From: Azospirillum sp. TSH100
GTDB lineage: Bacteria > Pseudomonadota > Alphaproteobacteria > Azospirillales > Azospirillaceae
DNA length: 64,000 nt
Assembly (NCBI RefSeq): GCF_004923295.1
Contig: NZ_CP039635.1
Coordinates: 764,501-828,500, forward strand
Direction: 5' to 3'
Shown: piece by piece, positions 33,010 to 41,797 of the stretch
Position numbering within the stretch: the stretch's first letter is position 1
How the letters are laid out: every line of letters begins with the position of its first letter
The notes under the pieces: generated by a model
Database searches by the model: none
What the model was told of the DNA's origin: nothing
Seen by the model: only the letters and a program-made list of their open reading frames with translations
Made by a program: the position numbers and the translations under genes

Positions 33010-34020
33010 TCAGGCGAGGTCGACCGTGATGCGCCCGGCGAAGCGCTGGCTGTCGGTGGAGCGTTTGATGACCGACACGCTCTTCAGCTCGTCGGTGTAG
33101 AGGGCAAGTTGCTGGCGCAGCTCGTCACCGATCGGGGTGACGTTGTGGGCGTGGCTGCGCAGCATCGCTTCCAGTTCCTCCACCGGGAATTTCGGGGCGA
33201 AGGGGGCATAGGCCGCGGCGGCGGCGCGCAGGTCGGCGTAGGCGGCGTGCTGCGCCTCGATCAGGGCGGTGGTCAGCGCCTTCGCCGCCGGTCGGTTGTC
33301 CCGCAGCAGGCTGCCGCGCACGCCGACGAGGCAGCAGGTGCGGGTGGCGAACTCGCCGCAGACATTGTTGGTGATCTCCACCATCTGCGGGTTCTTGGTC
33401 TGGCTCCACACCAGCGGGTCGCCGTCGGCGATGGCGTGGATTTCCCCCTTCTCCACCGCCAATCCCAGCAGGTCGGCGGGGAACTGGCGCCATTCCACGT
33501 CCTTGTTGGGGTCGAGGCCGAATTTGGTCAGCACGACCGAGAAGAAGTTCTTCGACGGGCTGGCCATGTCGCTGACGCCGATGACCTTGCCCGGCAGGTC
33601 CAGAACCGTCTTCACCCCAGCCGCCTTGGCCCCGAACAGCCGCATGCAGCCGCCATGCAGGCCGGCGGAGATCTTCACGTCGAATCCCTGCTCCAGCGGT
33701 TTCAGCCAGCGCAATGCCATGCCGACGCCGGCATCCGCCTTGCCGGTGGCGATGGCCTCCAGCAACTGGTCGGTGGAGCCGGTGAAATTGACCAGCTCCA
33801 CCTCCAGCCCGTGCTTCTTGAACAGGTCGAGCCGGAAGGCCAGCGGCACGGCGGAGAAGCAGACGGCGCCGGCGTTCCAGGACAGGCGCAACGGTTCGGC
33901 TGCCACCGCCCGGCGGCGCAGGACGAAGGGGGCGGCGAGGGTGGCGGCGGCGCCTGCGATCAGGCCGCGTCGGGAAAGGGCGCGCGAGAGGGGGCGGGAA
34001 TGGGCCGGATTCGCGGTCAT
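33010..34020 (-). CDS. SsuA-like periplasmic binding protein (second in operon)
   Basis: The 336-residue protein has a twin-arginine signal (LSRRGLIAGAAATLAAPFV). The SsuA/NMT1-type core includes FTGSTDQLLEAIATGKADAGVGMA and DLPGKVIGVSDMASPSK. Unusual for the family, it has a Cys-rich stretch, ATRTCCLVGVRG. It is the second binding protein in the same operon (the other is at 37029). This suggests one SsuBC core serves two receptors. ATG 34020 was chosen because upstream in-frame codons lack a signal-peptide-like context. Confidence 0.85.
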   Translation of the reverse strand: MTANPAHSRPLSRALSRRGLIAGAAATLAAPFVLRRRAVAAEPLRLSWNAGAVCFSAVPLAFRLDLFKKHGLEVELVNFTGSTDQLLEAIATGKADAGVGMALRWLKPLEQGFDVKISAGLHGGCMRLFGAKAAGVKTVLDLPGKVIGVSDMASPSKNFFSVVLTKFGLDPNKDVEWRQFPADLLGLAVEKGEIHAIADGDPLVWSQTKNPQMVEITNNVCGEFATRTCCLVGVRGSLLRDNRPAAKALTTALIEAQHAAYADLRAAAAAYAPFAPKFPVEELEAMLRSHAHNVTPIGDELRQQLALYTDELKSVSVIKRSTDSQRFAGRITVDLA

Positions 34021-34057
34021 CGTTCTTGTGCCTTCGCGAAGGTGGGACGGGACGGGA

Positions 34058-34843
34058 TCAGTCGAGCAGGTCGGGTTCGGCCGCGACAATCCACTCCCAC
34101 AGCGGGTGGAAGTTGTAGGCGCCGCCCTGGTGGGTGCCGACCTGGGACCGGGTCAGCAGCGCAGTCTCATGGTCGATCGGCTCGGGCCGGCCGGCCGCTT
34201 CGGCCAGCAGTTGGGTGTGGGCGGCGTTGTCGGCGCTGATGAACCACCAGGCTGCCGCCTCGACGCTCGGGCCGACGGTCAGCAGGCCGTGGTTCTTGAG
34301 GATCGCCAGCTTCCGGTCGCCCAGCGCCTCCACCAGCCGCTTGCCCTCTCCTTCGGTCAGGACGACGCCGGAATAGGGGTCGAAGATCACCTGATCCTCG
34401 TAGAAGGCCGCGGCATCCTGGCTGAGCGGGGCGAGCGGCAGGCCGAGCGCCGACCATGCCTTGCCGTAGGTGGAATGGGTGTGGGCGGCGGCCACCACCC
34501 CGGGCAGAGCCCGGTGGATGGCGGAATGGATGGTGAAGCCGGCCTGGTTGATGGCGCGGTCGCCTTGCAGGATGGTGCCGTCGCCGTCGACCAGATGCAG
34601 GTCCGACACCCGGATGGTGCGGAAATGCTGGCCCAGCGGGTTGATCCAGAAGCGGTCGGGATGTTCCGGGTCGCGGGCGGTTACGTGGCCGGCCAGACCC
34701 TGGTCGAAGCCGTAACGGCCGAACAGGCGGAAGGTGGCGGCGAGGCGCTGCTTGCGGTGCTGCCGCTCCTCCTCGACGCTGGTGTGGCTGACCAGATCGA
34801 CCGGCGGCCAGAATTTGCGCGGCCGTGGCTGGATATGGGTCAT
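34058..34843 (-). CDS. class II aldolase/adducin-family protein
   Basis: The 261-residue protein has the class II aldolase/adducin head domain. The metal-binding histidines lie in AAAHTHSTYGKAW, LAILKNHGLLTVG carries another conserved His, and GLAGHVTARDPEH is the phosphate-loop region. Family members cleave sugar phosphates, decarboxylate or have lost catalysis. It lies 28 bp after a D-2-hydroxyacid dehydrogenase in a sulfonate operon. A retro-aldol or decarboxylation step on the carbon skeleton left after desulfonation is a reasonable inference. Confidence 0.85.
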   Translation of the reverse strand: MTHIQPRPRKFWPPVDLVSHTSVEEERQHRKQRLAATFRLFGRYGFDQGLAGHVTARDPEHPDRFWINPLGQHFRTIRVSDLHLVDGDGTILQGDRAINQAGFTIHSAIHRALPGVVAAAHTHSTYGKAWSALGLPLAPLSQDAAAFYEDQVIFDPYSGVVLTEGEGKRLVEALGDRKLAILKNHGLLTVGPSVEAAAWWFISADNAAHTQLLAEAAGRPEPIDHETALLTRSQVGTHQGGAYNFHPLWEWIVAAEPDLLD

Positions 34844-34871
34844 CGGGCGGGGGCTCCGTCGGAAAAGGGGC

Positions 34872-35831
34872 TCAATAGCCGGTGCGGGCGTCCACCACAT
34901 CGCGCAGCGGTTCGCCGCGCGCATAGGCGTCGAGGTTGGCGAGGATGCGGTCGGCCAGCCGCCGGTCGAAATCCGGGGCTGACCATGAGACGTGCGGCGT
35001 CAGCCGTATGGCGGGATGGCGGTAGAAGGGATGGCCGGCGGGCAGCGGTTCCGGGTCGGTCACGTCCAGCGTGGCGCCGGCGATCCGGCCGCTGTCGATG
35101 GCGTCGAGCAGGGCGGTCTGGTCGACCAGCGCGCCGCGGGCGACGTTGACCAGATGCAGCCCCGGCTTGGCCTGCGCCAGCAGCTCGGCCCCGATCAGCC
35201 CGCGCGTGGCGGCGGTCAGCGGCAGGGCCAGCACCAGATGGTCGCTGGCCGCCGCCAGATCCTCCAGCCGGCCGAACGGCTCGACGTCGGGTTCCGGTTC
35301 GGCCCAGCCGGAGCGGCGCACCGCCCCCACGGTCATCCCGAAAGCGAGTGCTCGCTCGGCCACCGCCTGGCCGATGGCGCCGAAGCCGGCCAGCCCCAGG
35401 CGCTTGCCGGACAGGCTGCCCAGCGTCTCGCGTCGCCAGTCCTCCGGTCCGGCGAGGCGGATGGTGTCCCACCGCTTCTCGACGGTCAGGATCGCCGTCA
35501 TCACGTAGTCGGCGATGGCGACCGCCGATACGCCGCGGGCGCAGGTGACGACCGGGGCGCCGTCGAGCAGCCAGGGTGGGTAGAAATCCATGCCCGTGGA
35601 GGCCGACTGGATCCAGCACAGGCCGTTTCCCCAGCCGGGGGGAGGGGCGGCAGGGGCCTCCTCCCACCCGATCAGCGGTCGGGTCAGCAGGACCTCGACG
35701 CCGGCTGGGAGGTTCCAGGGCGGATGGCCGCCCCGATGCTCCAGCACCGTGGGGCGGGAGGGATGGGCGGCGATGCGCTCTCCCACAGCGGGGCCCAGCT
35801 GGTTGAGGATGATCGGGGAGCGGATCGCCAC
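34872..35831 (-). CDS. D-2-hydroxyacid dehydrogenase
   Basis: The 319-residue protein has the dehydrogenase Rossmann loop LGLAGFGAIGQAV, catalytic Arg in VNVARGALVD, Glu in DVTDPEPLP and His in TPHVSWS. The C-terminal dimerisation and substrate lobes are complete. The GTG start at 35831 lies 8 nt after the stop of the monooxygenase gene, with GGAG upstream. It should reduce a 2-oxo acid or oxidise a D-2-hydroxy acid with NAD(P); the substrate is presumably a product of the monooxygenase reaction. Confidence 0.87.
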   Translation of the reverse strand: MAIRSPIILNQLGPAVGERIAAHPSRPTVLEHRGGHPPWNLPAGVEVLLTRPLIGWEEAPAAPPPGWGNGLCWIQSASTGMDFYPPWLLDGAPVVTCARGVSAVAIADYVMTAILTVEKRWDTIRLAGPEDWRRETLGSLSGKRLGLAGFGAIGQAVAERALAFGMTVGAVRRSGWAEPEPDVEPFGRLEDLAAASDHLVLALPLTAATRGLIGAELLAQAKPGLHLVNVARGALVDQTALLDAIDSGRIAGATLDVTDPEPLPAGHPFYRHPAIRLTPHVSWSAPDFDRRLADRILANLDAYARGEPLRDVVDARTGY

Positions 35832-35838
35832 CTTGCGG

Positions 35839-36978
35839 TTACTCCGCCGCGACGGCCTGGGCGCGCTGGCGGTCCGCCACCAGCTGGCGGACGCGTGGCA
35901 GCAGGTCGCGGCCGTAGGCGATGGCGTCCGGCAGCGGGTCGAAGCCACGGATCAGGAAGGTGGTGACGCCGAGGTCGTAATAGTCGAGCAGGGCGTCGGC
36001 CACCTGATCCGGCGTGCCGACCAGCGAGGTGGAGTTGCCCTTTGCCCCGGTCAGTGCGGCGATGGCGGTCCACAGGCGCTTGTCGTGCCGATGGCCCTTG
36101 TCTGCGATGGCCAGCAGACGGCGGGCACCCTCGTTGTTCGGCAGGTCGCCGCGGGTGAAGCCGGTCTTGTCCAGCAGTGCCTTGGCCTTCTCGTGGATGG
36201 CCTCGGCCTTGGCCCAGGCGGCGTCTTCGGTCTCGGCCAGGATCGGGCGCAGCGACAGGCTGAAGGCCGGCTGCGGACGGCCCGCCTTGGCGACGGCGGC
36301 GCGCACGCGGGCCAGCAGCTCGCGCACCTGATCGTGGGTCTCGCCCCACACCGCATAGGTGTCGGCATGGCGCCCGGCGACTTCGACCGCGGCCGGGGAG
36401 GCGCCGGCAATCCAAACCGGGATGCCCGACGGATTGTAGGGCTTCACCTGGGAAAAGGCCTTCTCGACCTGATAGAAGCGGCCTTGATAGTCGAAGGGCG
36501 CGTCGCTGGTCCATTCGGCGCGGACGATGTCGAGGAACTCGGACGTGCGGGCGTAGCGGTCGTCCTTGTCGTCCACAATGTTGCCGTCGCGGGCAAGCTC
36601 GCTGCGCTCCGCACCGGTGATGACGTTGATGGCGACGCGGCCGCGGCTCAGCTGGTCGAGCGTGGCGAGCTGGCGGGCCAGGATGGTCGGCGCCTGGAAG
36701 CCGGGGCGGTGGGCGATCAGCACGCCCAGCCGGTCGGTGACGCTGGTGATGTGCTGGCTGACCTGTAGGCTGTCGGGCGCGTCGGCATGGAAGGCCTGGA
36801 GCACGGAGTCGAAGCCGCCCAGCTCATGCGCCTTCGCCACCGTCTCGATATAGTCGCGGTCCACCACCGGACCCTGGCGCGGGATGATCTCCGACGCATT
36901 GTGGTTGCCGACGAAGCCGACGAAGCGGAGCGGATAGGCTGACGGGCTGTGGGAGGCGGAATTGTGAACGGCGGTCAT
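35839..36978 (-). CDS. ssuD: FMNH2-dependent alkanesulfonate monooxygenase-like (LLM class)
   Basis: The 379-residue protein matches SsuD length (381 in E. coli) and the bacterial luciferase-like fold. It has GFVGNHNASEI near the N-terminus, LDQLSRGRVAINVITG, FYQVEKAFSQVKPY, IPVWIAGASPAAVEVAGRHAD and the C-terminal TTFLIRGFDPLPDAI. The enzyme releases sulfite from alkanesulfonates as aldehydes, using reduced flavin supplied by a reductase. No SsuE-type reductase is adjacent, so FMNH2 must come from elsewhere. The ATG at 36978 follows GGGGACC. The exact sulfonate or sulfone is not readable. Confidence 0.85.
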   Translation of the reverse strand: MTAVHNSASHSPSAYPLRFVGFVGNHNASEIIPRQGPVVDRDYIETVAKAHELGGFDSVLQAFHADAPDSLQVSQHITSVTDRLGVLIAHRPGFQAPTILARQLATLDQLSRGRVAINVITGAERSELARDGNIVDDKDDRYARTSEFLDIVRAEWTSDAPFDYQGRFYQVEKAFSQVKPYNPSGIPVWIAGASPAAVEVAGRHADTYAVWGETHDQVRELLARVRAAVAKAGRPQPAFSLSLRPILAETEDAAWAKAEAIHEKAKALLDKTGFTRGDLPNNEGARRLLAIADKGHRHDKRLWTAIAALTGAKGNSTSLVGTPDQVADALLDYYDLGVTTFLIRGFDPLPDAIAYGRDLLPRVRQLVADRQRAQAVAAE

Positions 36979-37028
36979 GGCGGTGGTCCCCATTTTTATG
37001 GCTGGCGAGGAGTCAGGACGGCGCCGGC

Positions 37029-38081
37029 TCAGCTGAGCGGACGCGACAGGATGTCGGTGAAGCGGCGGTCGAAAGCCGGGGCGATGTCGATGCGCCTGGG
37101 CAGCACGCCCAGCTGCTGGAAGGTGTCGGCGACATTCTGTGCGGACGCGATGTCCGCATCGGTGATCGGCGCCAGATCGCGCTGGCGGGAATTCCTGCGC
37201 AGGATTTCCAGATCGGTTTCGAGCGGCACGCCGATGGCCGCGGAATGGACCTGGGCCCAGCGCTCCAGATTGGCGGCGCGCCAGGCGAAGGCGCGGCGCA
37301 GCCGCAGGAAATAATCTCCGATGGCGGCGGACTTGCCCGGATCGGCCAGCGCGTCGGGCGAGGCGAGATAGAGGTAGTTGCCCGACAGGTAGCCGTTGGA
37401 GGTGACGAGGACGCGTGCCCCCTTCTTGATGGCGAAGGGCACCGAATAGCCGTAGATCGCCCAGGCATCGAGCGCACCCTGCTCGAAGGCTGCCTGTCCC
37501 TCCGACGGGGTCAGGCTGATCGCCTGGATGTCGGTGAAGCGCAGGCCGGATTCGCCGAGCATTTTGGCGAGATAGTATTGCGTGGTGGTGGCACGGACAT
37601 AGCCGACGCGCTTTCCCTTCAGGTCGGCGACCGACTGGATCGGGCTGCCCGGCGGCACCAGAACGACCTGCCAGTTCACGTCGTCCTTCACGACGGCGAC
37701 GATGGACAGGCGGGCGCCGGCGGCGATGCCGAAGGCGGGCGGGATCTCGCTGCTGGAGCCGACATCGATGGAGCCGGCGTTGATCGCCTCGACGATCAGG
37801 TTGCCCGATGCGAATTCGGCGAACTGCGACCGGTAGGTGGATTGGGCATTGCCGGAGGCCTCCAGCGACAGGCCGTCCAGCGCCTTGTAATCGGCGATGC
37901 GCAGGACCGTTTCGGTGGCGGGACCGGACGCGGCCCGCGACGTGGTGGGCAGGCTGCCCAGCGCCAGGGCGCCGCAGGCTCCGGCCGCACCGCGCAACAG
38001 GCTGCGGCGGCCCAAGGAAACGGAGGGGAGGCGGATGGCGTCGGTCGTCATGGCGGGCAAGTCCGTCGGCGTTCGTGTCAT
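37029..38081 (-). CDS. ssuA: aliphatic sulfonate-binding protein, SsuA-like
   Basis: The 350-residue protein has a twin-arginine signal (GRRSLLRGAAGACGALALG). The SsuA core shows AINAGSIDVGSSSEIPPAFG, LKGKRVGYVRATTTQYYLAK and TPSEGQAAFEQGALDAWAIYG. It binds the sulfonate for the SsuBC complex encoded just upstream. The ATG at 38081 shares one base with the upstream TAA (TAATG coupling). An ATG at 38051 would give a 340-residue form with the same signal sequence. Confidence 0.88.
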   Translation of the reverse strand: MTRTPTDLPAMTTDAIRLPSVSLGRRSLLRGAAGACGALALGSLPTTSRAASGPATETVLRIADYKALDGLSLEASGNAQSTYRSQFAEFASGNLIVEAINAGSIDVGSSSEIPPAFGIAAGARLSIVAVVKDDVNWQVVLVPPGSPIQSVADLKGKRVGYVRATTTQYYLAKMLGESGLRFTDIQAISLTPSEGQAAFEQGALDAWAIYGYSVPFAIKKGARVLVTSNGYLSGNYLYLASPDALADPGKSAAIGDYFLRLRRAFAWRAANLERWAQVHSAAIGVPLETDLEILRRNSRQRDLAPITDADIASAQNVADTFQQLGVLPRRIDIAPAFDRRFTDILSRPLS

Positions 38082-38914
38082 TAAAAGCTGGGTGCGGCTG
38101 CGGCACCGGCGGGCAGGCCGTAGCCGCCGGGCGTTACGCCGGATGCCCTTGCGTCGATGCGCTGCGGCTCGCGCGCGGCCAGATGCTCCTCGTCGACACC
38201 CAGTTCGGCCAGCAGGCGGGAGCGCAGAGCAATGAAGCCGGGGTCGCCGTGGCGGCGCGGGCGGGCCAGCGGGATCGGGATGTCGGCGGCGATCCTGCCC
38301 TGCGCCATCACCAGGGCGCGGTCGGCCAGCAGCAGCGCCTCGTCCACATCGTGGGTCACCAGCAGGACGGCGGGGGCATGGGCGCGCCACAGCGTCTCCA
38401 CCAGACCCTGCATGCGCATCCGGGTCAGGGCGTCCAGCGCCGCGAAGGGCTCGTCGAGCAGAAGCAGGCGGGGTTCGCGCACCAGGGCGCGGGCCAGGGC
38501 CGCCCGTTGCGCCTCGCCGCCGGACAGGGTCAGCGGCCAGGCATTGGCGCGGTGGGACAGCCCGACCTCCGCCAGGGCCGCAAGGCCGCGCTCCTCTGCA
38601 TCCGGATGCCGCAGACCGAGCGTGACGTTGCGCAGCACCCGCTTCCAGGGAACCAGCCGCGGCTCCTGGAACACCACGGCACGCTCGTCGGGAAGCTGCA
38701 CGGTGCCATCCGGTGCCGGGTCGAGCCGCGCCAGCGTGCGCAGCAGCGTGGACTTGCCGCAGCCGGAGCGGCCGAGCAGGGCGGTGAAGGAGCCCGGCTG
38801 AAGGTCGAGCGACAGGCCGTCCAGCACATTGCCGTTGCCGAAATTGCGGACGAGGCCACGGACGCCGACGACAGGCTTTGAGGAGGCGGGGATGCGGGAA
38901 GGGGCTTGGCTCAT
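38081..38914 (-). CDS. ssuB: aliphatic sulfonate ABC transporter ATP-binding protein
   Basis: The 277-residue ATPase has Walker A GRSGCGKST, Q-loop FQEPRLVPW, signature LSGGEAQR, Walker B LLLLDEPFAALD and the switch histidine in VTHDVDEA. The pattern is that of SsuB. It lies 6 bp downstream of the permease gene and is coupled to the binding-protein gene by TAATG. Confidence 0.9.
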   Translation of the reverse strand: MSQAPSRIPASSKPVVGVRGLVRNFGNGNVLDGLSLDLQPGSFTALLGRSGCGKSTLLRTLARLDPAPDGTVQLPDERAVVFQEPRLVPWKRVLRNVTLGLRHPDAEERGLAALAEVGLSHRANAWPLTLSGGEAQRAALARALVREPRLLLLDEPFAALDALTRMRMQGLVETLWRAHAPAVLLVTHDVDEALLLADRALVMAQGRIAADIPIPLARPRRHGDPGFIALRSRLLAELGVDEEHLAAREPQRIDARASGVTPGGYGLPAGAAAAPSF

Positions 38915-38920
38915 GGAGGG

Positions 38921-39733
38921 TCACTCCTTGATGAAGGCCGGGCGCCAGACCAGCGCCGAGCGTTCGATGAAGCGGACGATCAGGTCGGCGAGCAGGCCGA
39001 GGATGGCGTAGACGATCAGGGCGACGATGATCACGTCGGTGCGCAGGAACTCCCGCGCCGTCATCGCCAGATAGCCGATGCCGCTGGAGGCGTTGATCTG
39101 CTCGCCCACCACGAGGCTGAGCCAGGCGACGCCGAGCGCGTAGCGCAGCCCGGTCAGGAAGGACGGCAGGGCGCCCGGCAGGATCACCTGGGCGATCATC
39201 TCTCCCCTTGTCAGGCCGAGGGTGGAGACGGCCTCCACCACCTTGGCGTCGACGGTGCGGATGCCGGCGAACAGATTGAGGTAGATCGGGAAGGCGGTGC
39301 CCAGCGCGACGAGGGCGATCTTCGGCGTCTCGCCGATGCCGAACCACAGGATGAACAGCGGCACCAGCGCCAGATGGGGCAGGGTGCGCAGCATTTGCAG
39401 CGGCGCGTCGAGCGCATCCTCCCCCCGCCGCGACAGGCCGGCGATCAGGGCGCAGACGGTGCCGGCCGAAACGCCGATGGCGAGCCCGGCGCTGACCCGG
39501 CCGAGCGAGACCAGCAGATGCACCGCCAGTTCGCCGCTGACCGTCAGGTCCCAGAAGGCGGTCAGGATCTGGCTGGGCGAGGGAATGGAGCGGGTGGAAA
39601 TCCAGCCCAGCCCGACGCTGGCCTGCCACAGCACCAGAAGCGCCAGCGGCACCGCACAGCGGCGCAGACCCGCTGGAGCTGTCCATGTGGGGGATCGGCT
39701 TCCCGTCCTTCGGGTCGCGGTGGCTGCCGTCAT
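38921..39733 (-). CDS. ssuC: aliphatic sulfonate ABC transporter permease
   Basis: The 270-residue membrane protein has the SsuC layout of about six helices. The ATPase-contact EAA loop is around STLGLTRGEMIAQVILPGAL, and INASSGIGYLAMTAREFLRTD follows. It heads the eight-gene operon running to 31777. The ATG at 39733 has a strong site (GGGAGGAACC), and the promoter palindrome at 39784 lies about 50 bp upstream. Confidence 0.9.
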   Translation of the reverse strand: MTAATATRRTGSRSPTWTAPAGLRRCAVPLALLVLWQASVGLGWISTRSIPSPSQILTAFWDLTVSGELAVHLLVSLGRVSAGLAIGVSAGTVCALIAGLSRRGEDALDAPLQMLRTLPHLALVPLFILWFGIGETPKIALVALGTAFPIYLNLFAGIRTVDAKVVEAVSTLGLTRGEMIAQVILPGALPSFLTGLRYALGVAWLSLVVGEQINASSGIGYLAMTAREFLRTDVIIVALIVYAILGLLADLIVRFIERSALVWRPAFIKE

Positions 39734-39783
39734 GGTTCCTCCCGTTGCCGGTCTGTCGCGGTGGCTACGGGAGAAAGCGTATC

Positions 39784-39800
39784 CCTATTGTGTGAATAGG
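39784..39800. promoter_or_regulatory. palindrome upstream of the ssuC operon
   Basis: CCTATT-GTGTG-AATAGG is a perfect 6-bp dyad with a 5-nt centre, 51 bp upstream of ssuC. Read on the transcribed strand, TTTTCCTAT followed shortly by ACAATA recurs at 48282-48305 ahead of the next sulfur operon. A LysR-type sulfur regulator (the 39862 product or a CysB/Cbl relative) could bind both. Confidence 0.55.
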
Positions 39801-39861
39801 AAAAACGAAAAACACAAACGGCACTGTTGAGAAAAACTTAAGTAACTAGAAAAATATGTTG

Positions 39862-40773
39862 TTATTGGGTGTCCGCATCGCGCAGGACAGCGGCCAGGGA
39901 CTCCGCAAGGATTCCATGCAGGCGGTCGACCGCCGGGTTGTCGGCGGACGCGATCGTCGAGGATGCGCGGTGCAGCTCCAGCGGGACCGATCCCAATTCC
40001 GGGAGGCCGAACCGTGGCTCAAGGATCGCCAGCGTGTCGGGCAGGCCGAGCGGCGTGCGGATGGTGACGCCCAACCCGGCCTCCACCGCCGCCCACAGGC
40101 CGGACAGGCTGGGGCTGGTGAAGGTGATGCGCCAGGGGCGTCCGCCGCCGTCCAGCCGGTCGATGCCATGCTGGCGGAACATGCAGGGCGCGTCGAGCAG
40201 GGCCAGCGGCAAAGGGGTCTCCGGATCGGCGCTGAAGCCTTCCGACCCCACCCAGGCCACCGGCAGATGGGCCAGAGTTGCGCCGGCGGCGGTGGCTGCC
40301 GTCCCGGTGCCGCCGATCTCGCCGAAGGCCAGGGCGAGGTCGAGCGTCCCCTGCGCCACGCGCTCGCGCAACTCCCGTCCCCGGCCGACCTGGGCCTCGA
40401 CATGAATGCGGGGATGGGCGCGGTGGAAGGAGCCGAGCACGGATGGCAGCCAGCGTTCCGCCAGATCCTGGGGGAAGCCGACCCGCACCGTGCCGTCCAT
40501 CGCCCGGCCTCGCGCCGCCGACAGGGCTTCATCGTTCAGCGCGACGATGCGGCGGGCATAGCCCAGCAGCAAATCGCCGGCATCGGTCAGCGCCACCGTG
40601 CGGCCGGCCTTGCGGAACAGCGGTTGGCCGACCTGTTCCTCCAGCTTCTTCATCTGCAGGCTGATCGCCGACTGGGTCCGGCCAAGACGTTCGGCGGCGC
40701 GGGCGAAACCGCCATGCTCCATGGCGATCACCAGCGCCCGCAGCACGTCCATGTCGAGGTTGGTCGGGAGCAT
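39862..40773 (-). CDS. LysR-family transcriptional regulator
   Basis: The 303-residue regulator has one N-terminal HTH (residues about 8-66: MEHGGFARAAERLGRTQSAIS, split here by helix boundaries) and a full effector-binding domain. It is the last gene of the 48.2-39.9 kb operon, 23 bp after a binding-protein gene, and lies just upstream of the ssuC promoter. It is a natural candidate to control both operons in response to sulfur supply or an organosulfur ligand. ATG 40773 was preferred; ATG 40752 would remove 7 residues. Confidence 0.9.
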   Translation of the reverse strand: MLPTNLDMDVLRALVIAMEHGGFARAAERLGRTQSAISLQMKKLEEQVGQPLFRKAGRTVALTDAGDLLLGYARRIVALNDEALSAARGRAMDGTVRVGFPQDLAERWLPSVLGSFHRAHPRIHVEAQVGRGRELRERVAQGTLDLALAFGEIGGTGTAATAAGATLAHLPVAWVGSEGFSADPETPLPLALLDAPCMFRQHGIDRLDGGGRPWRITFTSPSLSGLWAAVEAGLGVTIRTPLGLPDTLAILEPRFGLPELGSVPLELHRASSTIASADNPAVDRLHGILAESLAAVLRDADTQ

Positions 40774-40796
40774 CGCCAATCCGTGGTCCGGTGACG

Positions 40797-41786
40797 TCAG
40801 GCCGGCAGCGCGCTGTTGAAGCCGGGATCGAAGATCGTCGCCGCGTCCAGCCGCTTGGGGATGATGCCGAACTCGCGCCAAACGTCGGAGGTCGCCTGCT
40901 GGTCGGCGACGACCGAGCCATCGATGGCGACCGGCCGCGCCCGTTCGACGCCGAAGGTGTGGCGGGCGATGGCCGGGTCGACGCCCACCGCCTTGGCCCA
41001 GATGTCGGCATAGGCGGTGCTGTTCTCCAGCGCCCACAGCCGGGCGGCGGCGGTGCGGCCGATCAGGTCTGCCAGTGCGTCACGCTTGGTGGCAATGGCC
41101 TCCAGCGTGGCGGACTGATAAGACAGACCGCTCATCAGTCCGCTTCCGGTGACCACCGCGCGGGCGCCATCGACCAGCAGGGACTGCGACACATAGATGC
41201 CCCAGGTCGACCACGCGTCGATGGAACCGGCGGCCAGCGCCGACTTGGCGTCCGACGGCAGCAGGAAGGCGATCTTCACGTCGTCGGGCTTCAGACCGTT
41301 CGCCTTCAGCGCCGCCAGCACGAGGTAATGGCCGATCGAGCCGCGACCGGTGCCGATGGTCCTGCCCTTCAGGTCGGCGACGCTGCGGATGGGCGAGGTG
41401 CCCGGCACCAGGATGGTGGTGCTTTGCGGGTTGGAGCGCACGGCGCCGATGATCTTCGCCGCAGTGCCGGCCGCCAGAGCGAAGGTGGTTGGTGCGTCGC
41501 CGGCATAGCCGACCTCGATGGCGCCGGCGTTCAGCGCCTCCAGCAGAGGGGCGGCGGCCGGGAATTGGCTCCATTCGATGCGATAGGGCAGGTCGGCCAG
41601 AAGTCCGGCGGCCTCAAGCACCGACTGCACGCCGCCCTTCTGGTCGCCGACCTTCAGGATGGTGCCGGCGGGAATGGCAGCTTGCGCAGACCGCGGGGGC
41701 AGGAGGCTGGCGGCGAGCGCGCCGACGCCGAGACCGAGGGCGTGGCGGCGCGACAAGGACGGGAGCGTCTTGGGGAACATGGTCAT
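40797..41786 (-). CDS. SsuA-like periplasmic binding protein
   Basis: The 329-residue protein has a twin-arginine-like signal (LSRRHALGLGVGALAASLL). The core has ALNAGAIEVGYAGDAPTTFALA, VADLKGRTIGTGRGSIGHY and AGSIDAWSTWGIYVS, as in aliphatic sulfonate receptors. The matching ATPase and permease are upstream at 44069 and 44857, separated by the thiol dioxygenase and rhodanese genes. Confidence 0.88.
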   Translation of the reverse strand: MTMFPKTLPSLSRRHALGLGVGALAASLLPPRSAQAAIPAGTILKVGDQKGGVQSVLEAAGLLADLPYRIEWSQFPAAAPLLEALNAGAIEVGYAGDAPTTFALAAGTAAKIIGAVRSNPQSTTILVPGTSPIRSVADLKGRTIGTGRGSIGHYLVLAALKANGLKPDDVKIAFLLPSDAKSALAAGSIDAWSTWGIYVSQSLLVDGARAVVTGSGLMSGLSYQSATLEAIATKRDALADLIGRTAAARLWALENSTAYADIWAKAVGVDPAIARHTFGVERARPVAIDGSVVADQQATSDVWREFGIIPKRLDAATIFDPGFNSALPA

Positions 41787-41797
41787 GGCGGGCTCCG

